A DNA stretch of 64,000 nt from Oscillospiraceae bacterium. Lineage in GTDB: Bacteria > Bacillota > Clostridia > Oscillospirales > Ruminococcaceae. Shown piece after piece: positions 51,292 to 60,517 of this stretch (its first letter is position 1; every line of letters begins with the position of its first letter). The stretch spans positions 62,001-126,000 of the forward strand of contig JAJQFI010000024.1 of NCBI GenBank assembly GCA_021201235.1, given 5' to 3'. A model generated the notes under the pieces. The model was not told the origin of the DNA. It saw only the letters and a program-made list of their open reading frames with translations, and did not search any database. The position numbers and the translations under genes were made by a program.

Positions 51292-51764
51292 CGGCTGTAA
51301 AGAATATCACCTTGACAGCCTGCATACTATCACTTGTATACATGATTGTGATGATGCTGACGCCGGATAGCTTCAAGCAGAAGATGAAGACTGTCATCTC
51401 GATACTCACAGCCCTCACAATTGCCGGAGCAATTCTTAATATCGACTTTTCTTTTGACGAAGAAATTGACGCAGATTTGCTCTATGAATCCGATTACATC
51501 TATAACGGCTTGGTTATCAGTGAGTTGGAACAGCGCCTTGCCGACAGTATACTTCTCATATATGAGGAGAACGACATACCGGTCGAAAAAATCTCGGTTG
51601 AAACTAATATCGACGATGAAAACAGCATATCTATTAGTAAAATAAGCCTGACAATCAGAGGCGAATCTGAGGCTTACGAAAGTAAAATCCGCAAAGTAAC
51701 CAGGGATAAAATCGGGGAAGTAACACTTGAAATGAGCTTTTCGGAGGACGTAGATGAATCTTGA
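51288..51764 (+). CDS. spoIIIAF: Stage III sporulation protein AF
   Basis: A 158-residue protein with two N-terminal helices (about residues 6-24 and 33-52) and a soluble domain with the ring-building fold shared by SpoIIIAG and AH (VEKISVETNIDDENSISISKI). The ATG overlaps the spoIIIAE stop (ATGA). Confidence 0.93.
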   Translation: MTAVKNITLTACILSLVYMIVMMLTPDSFKQKMKTVISILTALTIAGAILNIDFSFDEEIDADLLYESDYIYNGLVISELEQRLADSILLIYEENDIPVEKISVETNIDDENSISISKISLTIRGESEAYESKIRKVTRDKIGEVTLEMSFSEDVDES

Positions 51765-52248
51765 CAGACTAAAAGATAAGTTCAGGCTTACTAGCAAACA
51801 GCTGATTTATCTTGGCGTTGCTGTTCTTTCGGTTATTCTGATTCTTACACTTAACAGCTTTGAGAGTGAAGATGAAGTTTCCGGGGATTCAGAGACAATT
51901 CCGGATGTGAGTTCAGAATACGCAGAAGAGCTCAAAATTCAGCTCGAAGAGATTATTTCAAAGATTGACGGCGTTGGTGACGTGACAGTCATGCTGACAA
52001 TAGAGAGCTCGGCTTCTTATGTCTACACAACAGATATTGACAAAGACGAGCTTGAAACAAAAACAGAAACAGTTATCATCGGAAACAAGGAGGCGTTAAT
52101 AGAGAGAATAGACAATCCACAGGTAAGCGGTGTACTCGTAGTCTGTACAGGAGGCGATAGGGCAGTAATTCAGGAACAGGTCATAAAAGCGGTTTCGACC
52201 GTTTTGGATATACCATCGAATAAAGTTTATGTAGCAAAAAGCAACTAA
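51754..52248 (+). CDS. spoIIIAG: Stage III sporulation protein AG
   Basis: A 164-residue protein with one N-terminal helix (LIYLGVAVLSVILILTL) and an extracytoplasmic ring domain (KIDGVGDVTVMLTIES, GVLVVCTGGDRAVIQEQV). SpoIIIAG forms a large ring in the intermembrane space of the engulfed forespore. It overlaps spoIIIAF by 11 bases. Confidence 0.95.
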   Translation: MNLDRLKDKFRLTSKQLIYLGVAVLSVILILTLNSFESEDEVSGDSETIPDVSSEYAEELKIQLEEIISKIDGVGDVTVMLTIESSASYVYTTDIDKDELETKTETVIIGNKEALIERIDNPQVSGVLVVCTGGDRAVIQEQVIKAVSTVLDIPSNKVYVAKSN

Positions 52249-52260
52249 GGAGAGATTTCA

Positions 52261-52842
52261 ATGGCAACTGCAATGGCAAAAAGAAATAGAAAAATCAGAT
52301 TCGACCCGAAGATTTCAAAAAGGCAGATAATCATCACATGTCTCGTATTGCTTCTGGGAATAGCCGTATATGCGAATTATGAGCTTACAAACTCTGACCT
52401 GAAAGCAACTGATGTTGTCACAAGCCTTGACATGAGTGACGTATACGGCGAGATAACATACGTAAATGGCACTGAGATAGTTGACTACTCATCTGACGAT
52501 TACTTTGCGCAAGCAAGGCTTGAAAAGCTCACATCAAGAGATGAGGCAGTCGAGACTCTTAAAATGATGCTCGACAGAGGAGACATTTCGGACGAAGAGC
52601 TTGCGACCTATACAGAGAATGCTGTAGCGCTTTCTTCACTGATAGAAAGTGAGACGATTGTAGAAAATCTGGTTATAGCGGCTGGCTTTGAAGACTGTGT
52701 CTGCTATCTGGACGGCGAAAATGCAAATATAGTTGTAAAGTCAGAAGGCTTGACAAGCGTACAGGCGGCACAAATCAAAGACATTTTGCTCTCGGAAGTG
52801 GATGTTGAGAATGAAAATATCAGAATTTTTGAGGCAAAGTAG
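52261..52842 (+). CDS. spoIIIAH: Stage III sporulation protein AH
   Basis: A 193-residue protein with a single helix (about residues 22-40, IIITCLVLLLGIAVYANY) and a ring domain that binds forespore SpoIIQ (NLVIAAGFEDCVCYLDGENANIVVKSEGLT). It closes the spoIIIA operon. Confidence 0.95.
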   Translation: MATAMAKRNRKIRFDPKISKRQIIITCLVLLLGIAVYANYELTNSDLKATDVVTSLDMSDVYGEITYVNGTEIVDYSSDDYFAQARLEKLTSRDEAVETLKMMLDRGDISDEELATYTENAVALSSLIESETIVENLVIAAGFEDCVCYLDGENANIVVKSEGLTSVQAAQIKDILLSEVDVENENIRIFEAK

Positions 52843-52871
52843 TTGTTTCGGCGACCGATTTGTGCTATACT
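52843..52871 (+). promoter_or_regulatory. Promoter of the asp23-nusB-...-recN block
   Basis: TTGTTT (52843-52848), 17 bases, TATACT (52866-52871), immediately after the spoIIIAH stop. Confidence 0.55.
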
Positions 52872-52944
52872 GTATTTGTATATTTATGCGAAGCAGACTT
52901 ATCGTCTCTTCCGTACCTTATGACGAATATAGGAGGACAAATAA

Positions 52945-53298
52945 ATGGAAGTCACAGAAAAGAAAAGAAAGGGAACTCTCAGAGTATCCGAGAACGTCAT
53001 AATCCAGATTGCAAAGAATGCGGCTTTGGAGGTCAGCGGCGTTTCAAAGATTTCGGTCCGCCCGTTTGATATACTCAAAATGTTTTCAAGCAAGATGGAT
53101 AACACTGCAATCAGAGTTACCATGCTTGACGGCGTTGCAAAGATATCCATATCGATTATTGTGTACAGCGGCTATAATGTAACCGACGTATGCACGCAGA
53201 TTCAAGATAAGGTTAAAGCCGCAGTTCAGTCGATGACGGGCGTGACCGTGTCAAAGGTAAATGTCTCGGTAGTCGATGTTGATTTTTCCGAGAGTTAG
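52945..53298 (+). CDS. Asp23/Gls24 family envelope stress protein
   Basis: A 117-residue Asp23/Gls24 domain protein (GTLRVSENVIIQIAKNAALE, KISISIIVYSGYNVTDVCTQIQDKVKAAVQ). Such proteins associate with the membrane and envelope stress. It stands before nusB, a standard arrangement in Clostridia. ATG 52945 follows AGGAGG. A short hairpin ACCAAGC/GCTTGGT lies between it and nusB (53321-53344). Confidence 0.93.
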   Translation: MEVTEKKRKGTLRVSENVIIQIAKNAALEVSGVSKISVRPFDILKMFSSKMDNTAIRVTMLDGVAKISISIIVYSGYNVTDVCTQIQDKVKAAVQSMTGVTVSKVNVSVVDVDFSES

Positions 53299-53385
53299 TA
53301 CAAATAAAAACGGATATAACCAAGCTGATAAAACGGCTTGGTTTCCGTGCGTTAAAATCATTTCTAAAATAGGCAGGAAGTTTAA

Positions 53386-53790
53386 ATGGGCATTACAAGG
53401 CATGATATAAGAGAGTCGGAGTTTATCTTTATCTTCGAAAAAGCGTTCCGTGACGAATCGCCGGCAGAGCTGATAGAAATCTCCAAAGATAACGAAGCGG
53501 TCACTGTTAACGAAGAAGTTATCTCTACGGTTGAAGGCGTTTATGAACATCTTGAAGAAATAGACGAGATAATATCCCAGTTCAGCACGAAAAGAAGCAT
53601 CGACAGAATCCCGAAAATCAATCTTGCGGCACTCAGGCTCGCAGTATACGAAATCAAATACCTTTCGGACAGAATACCTGTCAAGGTTTCAATTAACGAA
53701 GCCGTCGGTCTCGTCAACAAGTACGCTCAGGAATCCGACGTTACTTTTGTAAACGGAGTTCTTGGTGCATACTCGAGAAATCTCTCATGA
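53386..53790 (+). CDS. nusB: Transcription antitermination factor NusB
   Basis: A 134-residue all-helical protein that binds boxA RNA with NusE in rRNA antitermination. Family features are the basic N-terminus (TRHDIRESEFIFIFEKAF) and the C-terminal IPVKVSINEAVGLVNKYAQESDVTFVNGVLGA. ATG 53386 follows AGGAAG. It overlaps the next gene by 4 bases. Confidence 0.95.
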   Translation: MGITRHDIRESEFIFIFEKAFRDESPAELIEISKDNEAVTVNEEVISTVEGVYEHLEEIDEIISQFSTKRSIDRIPKINLAALRLAVYEIKYLSDRIPVKVSINEAVGLVNKYAQESDVTFVNGVLGAYSRNLS

Positions 53791-54734
53791 GCAAGCTCTA
53801 CTTGGGTATTGATACCAGCAATTATACAACCTCCGCCGCAGTATATGATTCCGAAAGTCGTTCGGTACGTCAGAATAAGAAGCTCTTAAGTGTAAAATCC
53901 GGTGAGGTAGGGCTTAGACAGTCAGAAGCGGTATTCCAGCATGTAAAACAGCTTCCCGATGTTATAGACGGTCTTACAGGAAAGGGTGAGAGTATAACGG
54001 CTATAGGCGTTTCCTCGCGTCCGAGAAACATAGAAGGCTCGTATATGCCGTGTTTTATGGTAGGGGAGACGATTGCAAAATGCATTTCGGCGATAGGGAA
54101 TATCCCTCTTTACGAAACCTCTCATCAGGTTGGACACATCTTGGCGGCACTTTACTCATGCCAAAGGCTTGATCTGATAGAAAGCGATAAGCCATTTATT
54201 GCATTTCACGTCAGTGGAGGTACAACCGATTGCCTGCTCGTAAAAGCGGATAAAGAAGAAGTAATCAAGGCAACAGAGATATCTTCATCTCTCGACTTAA
54301 AGGCGGGACAGCTCATAGACAGAGTCGGTGTAATGCTCGGTCTCGGATTTCCTTGCGGAAAAGAATTGGAAAAGCTCGCAAGCGAATCGACCGCAAGATT
54401 CAAGCCGAGAGCAACAATAAAAGACGGAAGCTGTTGTCTTTCTGGCATAGAAAATCAATGCAGAGACATGTTTGACAAAGGCGCAGAAAAGTGCGATATA
54501 GCCTTATATGCACTGAAATCTGTCGAAGCGGCTGTATATGAGATGACCGTATGCGCTATAAATAAATTCGGCTCGCTTCCGATAGTGTACGCCGGAGGCG
54601 TCATGTCGGACAAGCTGATACGGGTAAGACTTGAAAAAGATTTTGATTCTTATTTCGCGGAACCGGCTTTCTCACAAGACAATTCCGTCGGAGTTGCAAT
54701 ATTCTCGGCAATAAAGGATGGGTGTAAACTTTGA
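53787..54734 (+). CDS. TsaD-related ASKHA (peptidase M22-like) paralogue
   Basis: A 315-residue homologue of the tRNA-modifying enzyme TsaD. It keeps the ATPase phosphate loops (LGIDTSNYTTSAA, HVSGGTTDCLLV, YAGGVMSDKLIR) and a metal site HQVGH (about residue 113), but is shorter and differs around the adenosine site (DNSVGVA). This paralogue recurs between nusB and xseA in Clostridia and its function is unknown. A true tsaD is expected elsewhere in the genome. The start overlaps nusB. Confidence 0.85.
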   Translation: MSKLYLGIDTSNYTTSAAVYDSESRSVRQNKKLLSVKSGEVGLRQSEAVFQHVKQLPDVIDGLTGKGESITAIGVSSRPRNIEGSYMPCFMVGETIAKCISAIGNIPLYETSHQVGHILAALYSCQRLDLIESDKPFIAFHVSGGTTDCLLVKADKEEVIKATEISSSLDLKAGQLIDRVGVMLGLGFPCGKELEKLASESTARFKPRATIKDGSCCLSGIENQCRDMFDKGAEKCDIALYALKSVEAAVYEMTVCAINKFGSLPIVYAGGVMSDKLIRVRLEKDFDSYFAEPAFSQDNSVGVAIFSAIKDGCKL

Positions 54735-55927
54735 ATTCAATACTTTCGGTTTCGGCACTCAATACCTATATTTCATTCAAGCTTAAAAACGACCCAAAGC
54801 TAAAGGGCATCGCCGTAAAGGGCGAGATTTCCGATATATCAATCAATCACACGTCGGGGCACATATTCTTTACCCTGACAGACGGAAGCTCAAATATAAG
54901 AGCTGTAATGTTTTCGCAAAACGCCTCGAGACTCAGCTTTTATCCTGAAACAGGGCAAGTAGTCATAGCCTTTGGCGGAGTCGACGTATACGAACGAAAC
55001 GGAGTTTATCAGCTCAACTGCACTCAGCTTGTTCCTGACGGAAAGGGCACTGAATATATAGCTTTAGCACAACTAAAAGAACAACTCGCCAAAGAGGGCG
55101 TATTCTCGAAGCCAAAAAAGTCACTTCCGCAGTATCCTTCGAAGGTTGCGGTCGTCACATCACCGTCGGGAGCTGCAATACACGATGTTATGAGCACCGT
55201 TGCAAGGAGATATCCTCTTGCAGAGGTTAAGCTTTTTCCGACAACGGTTCAGGGGCTTGAAGCTCCGGCGAGCATTTCAAATGCACTTTCACTTGCGGAT
55301 AAAAGTGAATCCGATGTTATTATACTCACAAGAGGTGGCGGCTCGGATGACGATTTATCCTGCTTCAATACAAAAGCCGTTGTTATGGCGGTTTACGCTT
55401 GCAAAACTCCGGTTGTTTCCGCTATCGGACACGAGGTTGACCTGACTTTATCAGACCTCGTGGCAGATGTAAGAGCCGCAACCCCTACCGCCGCGGCAGA
55501 GCTTTGCACTCCCGATATGTCGGCTATTTCCTCGGAAATATCGAGACTTAAGCAGGAGATTACAAGATTGACAGACAGAAAGCTTTATGCTCTTTCAAAT
55601 GCCGTTTCAAGCTACAAATCAATAATTGGGGCTTTATCGCCGGAGAATAAGCTTATGAGAACAGAGTATCAGCTCGGCACGATGCAAGAGTCTATGAAGA
55701 CTTCAATTTCTCACAGGCTTAGACTGTACGAAGCACAGATATCGGGCTGTATTAACACCTTGTCCGCCGCTGACCCGATGAATATACTTGGCAAAGGCTA
55801 TGCTTTGATTTACAAGGATTCACACCTTGTAACAGAAAGTTCAGGATTAAGCGGCAAAATACAAATCGTTATGAAAGACGGACAAGCCGAGGCAAAAGTT
55901 TTACAAGAAAATGAGGAACAGATATGA
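54731..55927 (+). CDS. xseA: Exodeoxyribonuclease VII large subunit
   Basis: The 398-residue nuclease subunit that degrades single-stranded DNA. An OB-fold N-terminal domain (GIAVKGEISDISINHTSGHIFFTLTD) precedes the catalytic core with VAVVTSPSGAAIHDVM, ILTRGGGSDDDLSCFN and SAIGHEVDLTLSDLVADVRAATPTAAAE in the conserved order. The start is TTG at 54731, overlapping the previous stop, with AAGGATG upstream. Confidence 0.96.
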   Translation: MNSILSVSALNTYISFKLKNDPKLKGIAVKGEISDISINHTSGHIFFTLTDGSSNIRAVMFSQNASRLSFYPETGQVVIAFGGVDVYERNGVYQLNCTQLVPDGKGTEYIALAQLKEQLAKEGVFSKPKKSLPQYPSKVAVVTSPSGAAIHDVMSTVARRYPLAEVKLFPTTVQGLEAPASISNALSLADKSESDVIILTRGGGSDDDLSCFNTKAVVMAVYACKTPVVSAIGHEVDLTLSDLVADVRAATPTAAAELCTPDMSAISSEISRLKQEITRLTDRKLYALSNAVSSYKSIIGALSPENKLMRTEYQLGTMQESMKTSISHRLRLYEAQISGCINTLSAADPMNILGKGYALIYKDSHLVTESSGLSGKIQIVMKDGQAEAKVLQENEEQI

Positions 55928-56112
55928 ACTTTGACGAGTCAATAAAAAGGCTGAAAGAAATATGCGCGAAGCTTAACGATGATAAGACATCTCTTGAGGA
56001 GACCGTTGCTCTTTACAAAGAGGGAATGGCTCTCTCCGAAGAGTGCTTGAAGCGTATAAACGATATAAGAAGCGAGCTGAATGAAAGCGAAGGCGACAAA
56101 AATGAAGCCTGA
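55924..56112 (+). CDS. xseB: Exodeoxyribonuclease VII small subunit
   Basis: A 62-residue coiled-coil subunit with the family sequence FDESIKRLKEICAKLNDDKTSLEETVALYKEGM. It overlaps xseA (ATGA) and ispA. Confidence 0.95.
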   Translation: MNFDESIKRLKEICAKLNDDKTSLEETVALYKEGMALSEECLKRINDIRSELNESEGDKNEA

Positions 56113-56998
56113 GCTTAAAGCTGTATTTCAGCGTGACGTAGAAGCGGTTGACTCGTATCTTTTAAGCAATGGATATATTTCTAAGTCTGACGACAATGAA
56201 AATAGAATAATAGACGCCGAGTTTTACGCCCTGACAGCGGGCGGAAAGCGGATAAGACCGGTTCTTTGCATCGAGTTTTACAAGCTTTTCGGAGGCAAAG
56301 GGGATGTAACAGAAATTGCATCCTGCCTTGAACTGATGCACACGTTTTCTCTCATACACGATGACATGCCGGAAATGGACAATGACGATATGCGAAGAGG
56401 CAAGCCCTCTGTACACTGTGCATACGGTGTCGATACTGCGCTTTTAGCCGGCGATGGTCTTGCAATACTCCCGTTTGAGATTATCTCTGATAGAGCTCTG
56501 AGTGGGGACATATCACCCGAAACCGCAGTCAGGCTCGTAAACTGCCTTTCAAAAGCGGCAGGGAATCAAGGGATGATAATGGGGCAGAGGCTTGACCTCA
56601 TCTCGGAAAACGAGAAAATCGACTTGGAATTCTTAAAAAGAATGTCGTCCCTCAAAACCGGTTGTATCTTAAGTGCATCTGCGCAATTCGGAGCAATACT
56701 CGCCGGTGCCAATGATAAAGACATTATGAAAGCCGCTGAATATGCCGAGAACTTCGGACTTGCATTCCAGATAATTGACGATATTCTGGATATTACGGGA
56801 AGCGAAAACGAGCTCGGAAAGCCAATCGGAAGCGATGAAAAGCGAAGCAAGGACACCTACGCCACCACTATGGGTGTAGATGCGGCATACAACGAGGCTA
56901 AACGCTATACAGAAACGGCAGTTGCCGCAATTTCGAACATAGACGGCTCGGAGCTGTTATGCGAGCTTGCATATGACCTGCTTGACAGAAGACATTAA
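56102..56998 (+). CDS. ispA: Geranyl/farnesyl diphosphate synthase
   Basis: A 298-residue trans-prenyltransferase that makes farnesyl diphosphate for undecaprenyl and quinone-type lipids. The first Asp-rich motif is in HDDMPEMDNDDMRRGKPSVH and the second in FQIIDDILDITG. ATG 56102 overlaps xseB by 11 bases; an in-frame ATG at 56081 would add seven residues but has a weaker ribosome site. dxs, feeding the same pathway, follows. Confidence 0.94.
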   Translation: MKPELKAVFQRDVEAVDSYLLSNGYISKSDDNENRIIDAEFYALTAGGKRIRPVLCIEFYKLFGGKGDVTEIASCLELMHTFSLIHDDMPEMDNDDMRRGKPSVHCAYGVDTALLAGDGLAILPFEIISDRALSGDISPETAVRLVNCLSKAAGNQGMIMGQRLDLISENEKIDLEFLKRMSSLKTGCILSASAQFGAILAGANDKDIMKAAEYAENFGLAFQIIDDILDITGSENELGKPIGSDEKRSKDTYATTMGVDAAYNEAKRYTETAVAAISNIDGSELLCELAYDLLDRRH

Positions 56999-57019
56999 CA
57001 TACGAAAAGAGAGATAGTT

Positions 57020-58840
57020 TTGAAGAACAACCTGCTTGAGAGCCTTACTCTACCCGAGGATCTGAAAAAGCTCAGCTTGGAAGAAGAACAGGAGCTTTGC
57101 GCAGAAATACGCGATAAAATAATCAATACCGTTGCCGAAAACGGCGGACATTTGTCGTCAAATCTGGGAGTTGTCGAGCTCACCGTTGCAATACATAAAG
57201 TTTTTGAATCCCCGAAGGACAAAATAGTTTTCGATGTCGGGCATCAGTGCTATACCCATAAGCTTCTTACCGGTCGTCTCGACGAATTTGATACGATTCG
57301 TCAGAAAGGCGGGCTTTCCGGCTTTTCAAATCCCGAAGAATCTGTTCATGACCCGGTCATAAGCGGTCACAGTTCGACTTCGATATCATCGGCTCTCGGA
57401 ATTGCCGAAGCTATGAAGCTGAAGGGAGACAACCATCACGCTATCGCAGTTATCGGCGATGGTGCAATGACCGGCGGTCTTTCATACGAAGGTCTCAACA
57501 ATGCTGGAAGAAGCGGAGCAAATATTATCGTTATCCTTAATTATAACGAAATGTCCATCTCCAAAAATATCGGCGGCTTGGCGGAATATCTCTCAAAGCT
57601 TCGAATCAAGAAGTCCTATCGCACGATCAAAAACACCACAAGGGGAATTATCTCCGCAGTGCCTTTGATAGGTAAGCCGGTTTCTGATTTTCTCAGCGAC
57701 TCAAAGGATGTAGTCAGGGAAAAGATGCTCCACAGTACGATGTTTGAGGACCTCGGCTTCCAGTTTGTCGGACCGGTTGACGGACACGACCTTAGTGAGC
57801 TCGAAGATGCGCTTTCATATGCAAAGTCTCTCGGCGGACCTGTATTGATTCAGGTAAACACAAAGAAGGGCAAAGGCTATAAGCCCGCAGAGAAAAACCC
57901 CGGAAACTATCACGGTGTTGCAGGATTCGATGTCAAGACCGGTCTTCTGCCGGAGCATAAATATGATTTCACAGACGCTTTCGGACAAGCTCTTACAAGT
58001 CTCGCCGACAAAGATGACAGAATCTGTGCTATTACCGCATCCATGAAATACGGAACAGGTTTGCAATACTTCAAGAAAAAGCATCCCGAAAGATATTTTG
58101 ACGTAGGAATTGCCGAGGGACATGCCGTGACCTTTGCGGCAGGACTTGCCGAAATGGGCATGATACCTGTATTTGCGGTCTATTCATCATTCCTCCAGAG
58201 AAGTTATGACGAGCTTATTCACGATGCCGCAATAGGCAATGTTCATATGGTAATCGGCATCGACCACGCGGGAATTGTCGGCTCGGACGGCAGAACCCAT
58301 CAGGGAACCTTCGATATCCCGTTCCTGACTACCATTCCGAATATCACAATTTACTCTCCCTCAAACTATAAAGAACTCGAAACCTGCCTCGAGAAAGCGA
58401 TTTTTGATGACACAGGCATCGCGGTTGTCAGATATCCAAAATCGGGTGAAGCATCGGAAACTGTCTGTGAAAGCGATTATGCGGTTACCGAGAGAAACAG
58501 TGACACTCTCATCATTTCCTACGGCAGGGAGGCAGGAGAAGCGGAAAAAGTTGCTGAAAAGCTCGGTCGCGATTTCATGAAGCTTGTCAAGGTGTTCCCG
58601 CTGAATGGTGAACTCGAAAACATTATATCCGGATATGACAAAGCTTATATCTTCGAAGAATGTGAATATGAGGGCTCAATAGGGCAGAAGCTAAGGTCTG
58701 TCTGCCCAAATGTTGAAGCTCACGCAATTAACGGCTTTGTGCCTCATATGAAAGTGTGTGAAGCTATTGAGCTTTATGGGCTTTCCGAACATCAGATAGA
58801 GCTCACTGTCAGGAAAGAGCAAGCCGATGCCGAGGCTTGA
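57020..58840 (+). CDS. dxs: 1-deoxy-D-xylulose-5-phosphate synthase
   Basis: A 606-residue thiamine-diphosphate enzyme starting the MEP isoprenoid pathway from pyruvate and glyceraldehyde phosphate. The ThDP motif is VIGDGAMTGGLSYEGLNN, the catalytic Glu is in DVGIAEGHAVTFAAGLA, and HVGHQCY-type GHQCYTHKLLTG is present. The TTG start at 57020 follows AAAGAGAG. The end overlaps tlyA by 14 bases. Confidence 0.97.
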   Translation: MKNNLLESLTLPEDLKKLSLEEEQELCAEIRDKIINTVAENGGHLSSNLGVVELTVAIHKVFESPKDKIVFDVGHQCYTHKLLTGRLDEFDTIRQKGGLSGFSNPEESVHDPVISGHSSTSISSALGIAEAMKLKGDNHHAIAVIGDGAMTGGLSYEGLNNAGRSGANIIVILNYNEMSISKNIGGLAEYLSKLRIKKSYRTIKNTTRGIISAVPLIGKPVSDFLSDSKDVVREKMLHSTMFEDLGFQFVGPVDGHDLSELEDALSYAKSLGGPVLIQVNTKKGKGYKPAEKNPGNYHGVAGFDVKTGLLPEHKYDFTDAFGQALTSLADKDDRICAITASMKYGTGLQYFKKKHPERYFDVGIAEGHAVTFAAGLAEMGMIPVFAVYSSFLQRSYDELIHDAAIGNVHMVIGIDHAGIVGSDGRTHQGTFDIPFLTTIPNITIYSPSNYKELETCLEKAIFDDTGIAVVRYPKSGEASETVCESDYAVTERNSDTLIISYGREAGEAEKVAEKLGRDFMKLVKVFPLNGELENIISGYDKAYIFEECEYEGSIGQKLRSVCPNVEAHAINGFVPHMKVCEAIELYGLSEHQIELTVRKEQADAEA

Positions 58841-59615
58841 TTACTATCTCACATCAAACGGCTATTTTTCAAGCCGCGAGCGGGCTAAAGAAGCAATCAA
58901 AAATTGTGAAGTAACCGTGAACGGAAAAGTGTGCTGTAAGCCTGCACTCGAAGTTTCAGACAGAGATGTCGTTAATTTTACGGGCGCTCAGCTTAAGTAT
59001 GTCGGTCGTGGCGGATTGAAGCTCGAAGCGGCTATAAGCGCTTTTAACATAGAGCTTGATGAACTTACATGTGCCGATTTGGGAGCATCTACCGGCGGGT
59101 TTACCGACTGTATGCTACAGAACGGCGCCAGAAAAGTCTACTCAATAGATGTCGGTCACGGACAGCTCGCAGAAAAGCTCCTCAACGATACCAGAGTGGT
59201 AAACATCGAAGGCGTTAATGTCAAAGACATTGCTATAAGTACGACAGGCGAAACAGTAGATTTCGTGACTGCCGATCTGTCGTTTATATCCGTTAAATTT
59301 GCCATCTCAGCCGCTGTAAAAATACTGAAAGCTGATGGCAGAACCGTATTCCTGATAAAGCCTCAGTTTGAAGCGGGAAAAGGGGCAATTGGAAAAGGTG
59401 GCATTGTGAAAAGCAAATCGGTTCACATAAGAGTTTTACAGGATATTTACGATTACCTTCTTTCAAACGGTTTTAGCGTAATCGGCATAATTCCATCGCC
59501 GATAAAAGGCGGAGACGGAAATATCGAGTATCTTGCGTACTGCACAAGAGACTCCGAAAGCAACATAGCACCGGATTTCAATGAAATCGTAAATAGTGCA
59601 TTTTCACAAGCATAA
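58827..59615 (+). CDS. tlyA: TlyA family rRNA 2'-O-methyltransferase
   Basis: This 262-residue protein has an N-terminal S4 domain (RLDYYLTSNGYFSSRERAKEAI) and an FtsJ-like methyltransferase domain (CADLGASTGGFTDCMLQNGA, VTADLSFISVK, FLIKPQFEAGK). TlyA methylates 16S and 23S rRNA; the hemolysin label is historical. ATG 58827 lies inside dxs. Confidence 0.95.
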   Translation: MPRLDYYLTSNGYFSSRERAKEAIKNCEVTVNGKVCCKPALEVSDRDVVNFTGAQLKYVGRGGLKLEAAISAFNIELDELTCADLGASTGGFTDCMLQNGARKVYSIDVGHGQLAEKLLNDTRVVNIEGVNVKDIAISTTGETVDFVTADLSFISVKFAISAAVKILKADGRTVFLIKPQFEAGKGAIGKGGIVKSKSVHIRVLQDIYDYLLSNGFSVIGIIPSPIKGGDGNIEYLAYCTRDSESNIAPDFNEIVNSAFSQA

Positions 59616-59635
59616 AATCTCATCAAAGGGCGGTC

Positions 59636-60517
59636 ATGGTCATGACAGTATTTATATATCCAAATCTTGAAAAGCTCCATTCTGAGGAATGCACCGAACA
59701 GGTTATAGAAATTCTTATGTCTCTCGGAGTTACGGTTCTGATGACTCCTGACACAAACCGTGTTTTCGGAAATAAGGCGATTGAGGAGCCTACAATCAAC
59801 GATGCCGTTTCAAGGTGCGATATTGTCATAACAATCGGCGGTGACGGAACAATTCTCAAGATTGCTTCTCTTGCGGCACAACATAAGAAAAAGCTCCTTG
59901 GTATCAACTGCGGAAGGCTTGGATTTATGGCTTCACTCGAAAGAAGCGAGCTTGGTTGCCTTAAGAATCTCTGCACGGGAGATTACAAAACCGAGCAAAG
60001 AATGATGCTTGATGTGACCGTCAGATTCGGTAACGGCGAAAGCCGTACCGAAACAGTCCTGAATGACGTTGTCATAACTCACGACTTCAAGGAAAGCCTC
60101 AACGACTTCACGGTTCTTGCCGACGGCATTGCGGTATCGCATTTAAGAGCCGATGGTCTTATCTTCTCGACTCCTACGGGTGCATCAGCATATGCTCTTT
60201 CCGCCGGAGGACCGCTTATCGAACCTTCCATGGACTGCATAGAATTTACCCATATCTGCCCACATTCGCTTTCCGCAAGAGCAATGATATTCGACCCGAA
60301 TAAAGTTATCGAAGTCAGAACAAGAGCCTCCGGCTCTATAGCTATGCGTGCAGACGGTGGAGAGGCAATTTCGATTACATCCGACGACAGTGTCTATATA
60401 AAAAAGTCTCCGTTAAGCCTTTCGGTAATCGACATTCACGGCGACAACTACTTTAAATCGGTTTCAACCAAGCTTATGAACAACGCAAAGGAAGTCGAGG
60501 AGGCTTACGACAGATGA
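59636..60517 (+). CDS. nadK: NAD kinase
   Basis: A 293-residue enzyme that phosphorylates NAD to NADP. The motif TIGGDGTILKIA (about residues 65-76) and the NE/D-type segment TVLNDVVITHD are present, with STPTGASAYALSAGGP at the NAD site. ATG 59636 follows AAAGGG. It overlaps argR by 4 bases. Confidence 0.96.
   Translation: MVMTVFIYPNLEKLHSEECTEQVIEILMSLGVTVLMTPDTNRVFGNKAIEEPTINDAVSRCDIVITIGGDGTILKIASLAAQHKKKLLGINCGRLGFMASLERSELGCLKNLCTGDYKTEQRMMLDVTVRFGNGESRTETVLNDVVITHDFKESLNDFTVLADGIAVSHLRADGLIFSTPTGASAYALSAGGPLIEPSMDCIEFTHICPHSLSARAMIFDPNKVIEVRTRASGSIAMRADGGEAISITSDDSVYIKKSPLSLSVIDIHGDNYFKSVSTKLMNNAKEVEEAYDR

Noticed and set aside
53321-53344. Hairpin between asp23 and nusB as a terminator
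   Set aside because: The stem ACCAAGC/GCTTGGT is followed by only three T and then GC-rich sequence; the downstream block has no other clear promoter, so readthrough is likely.
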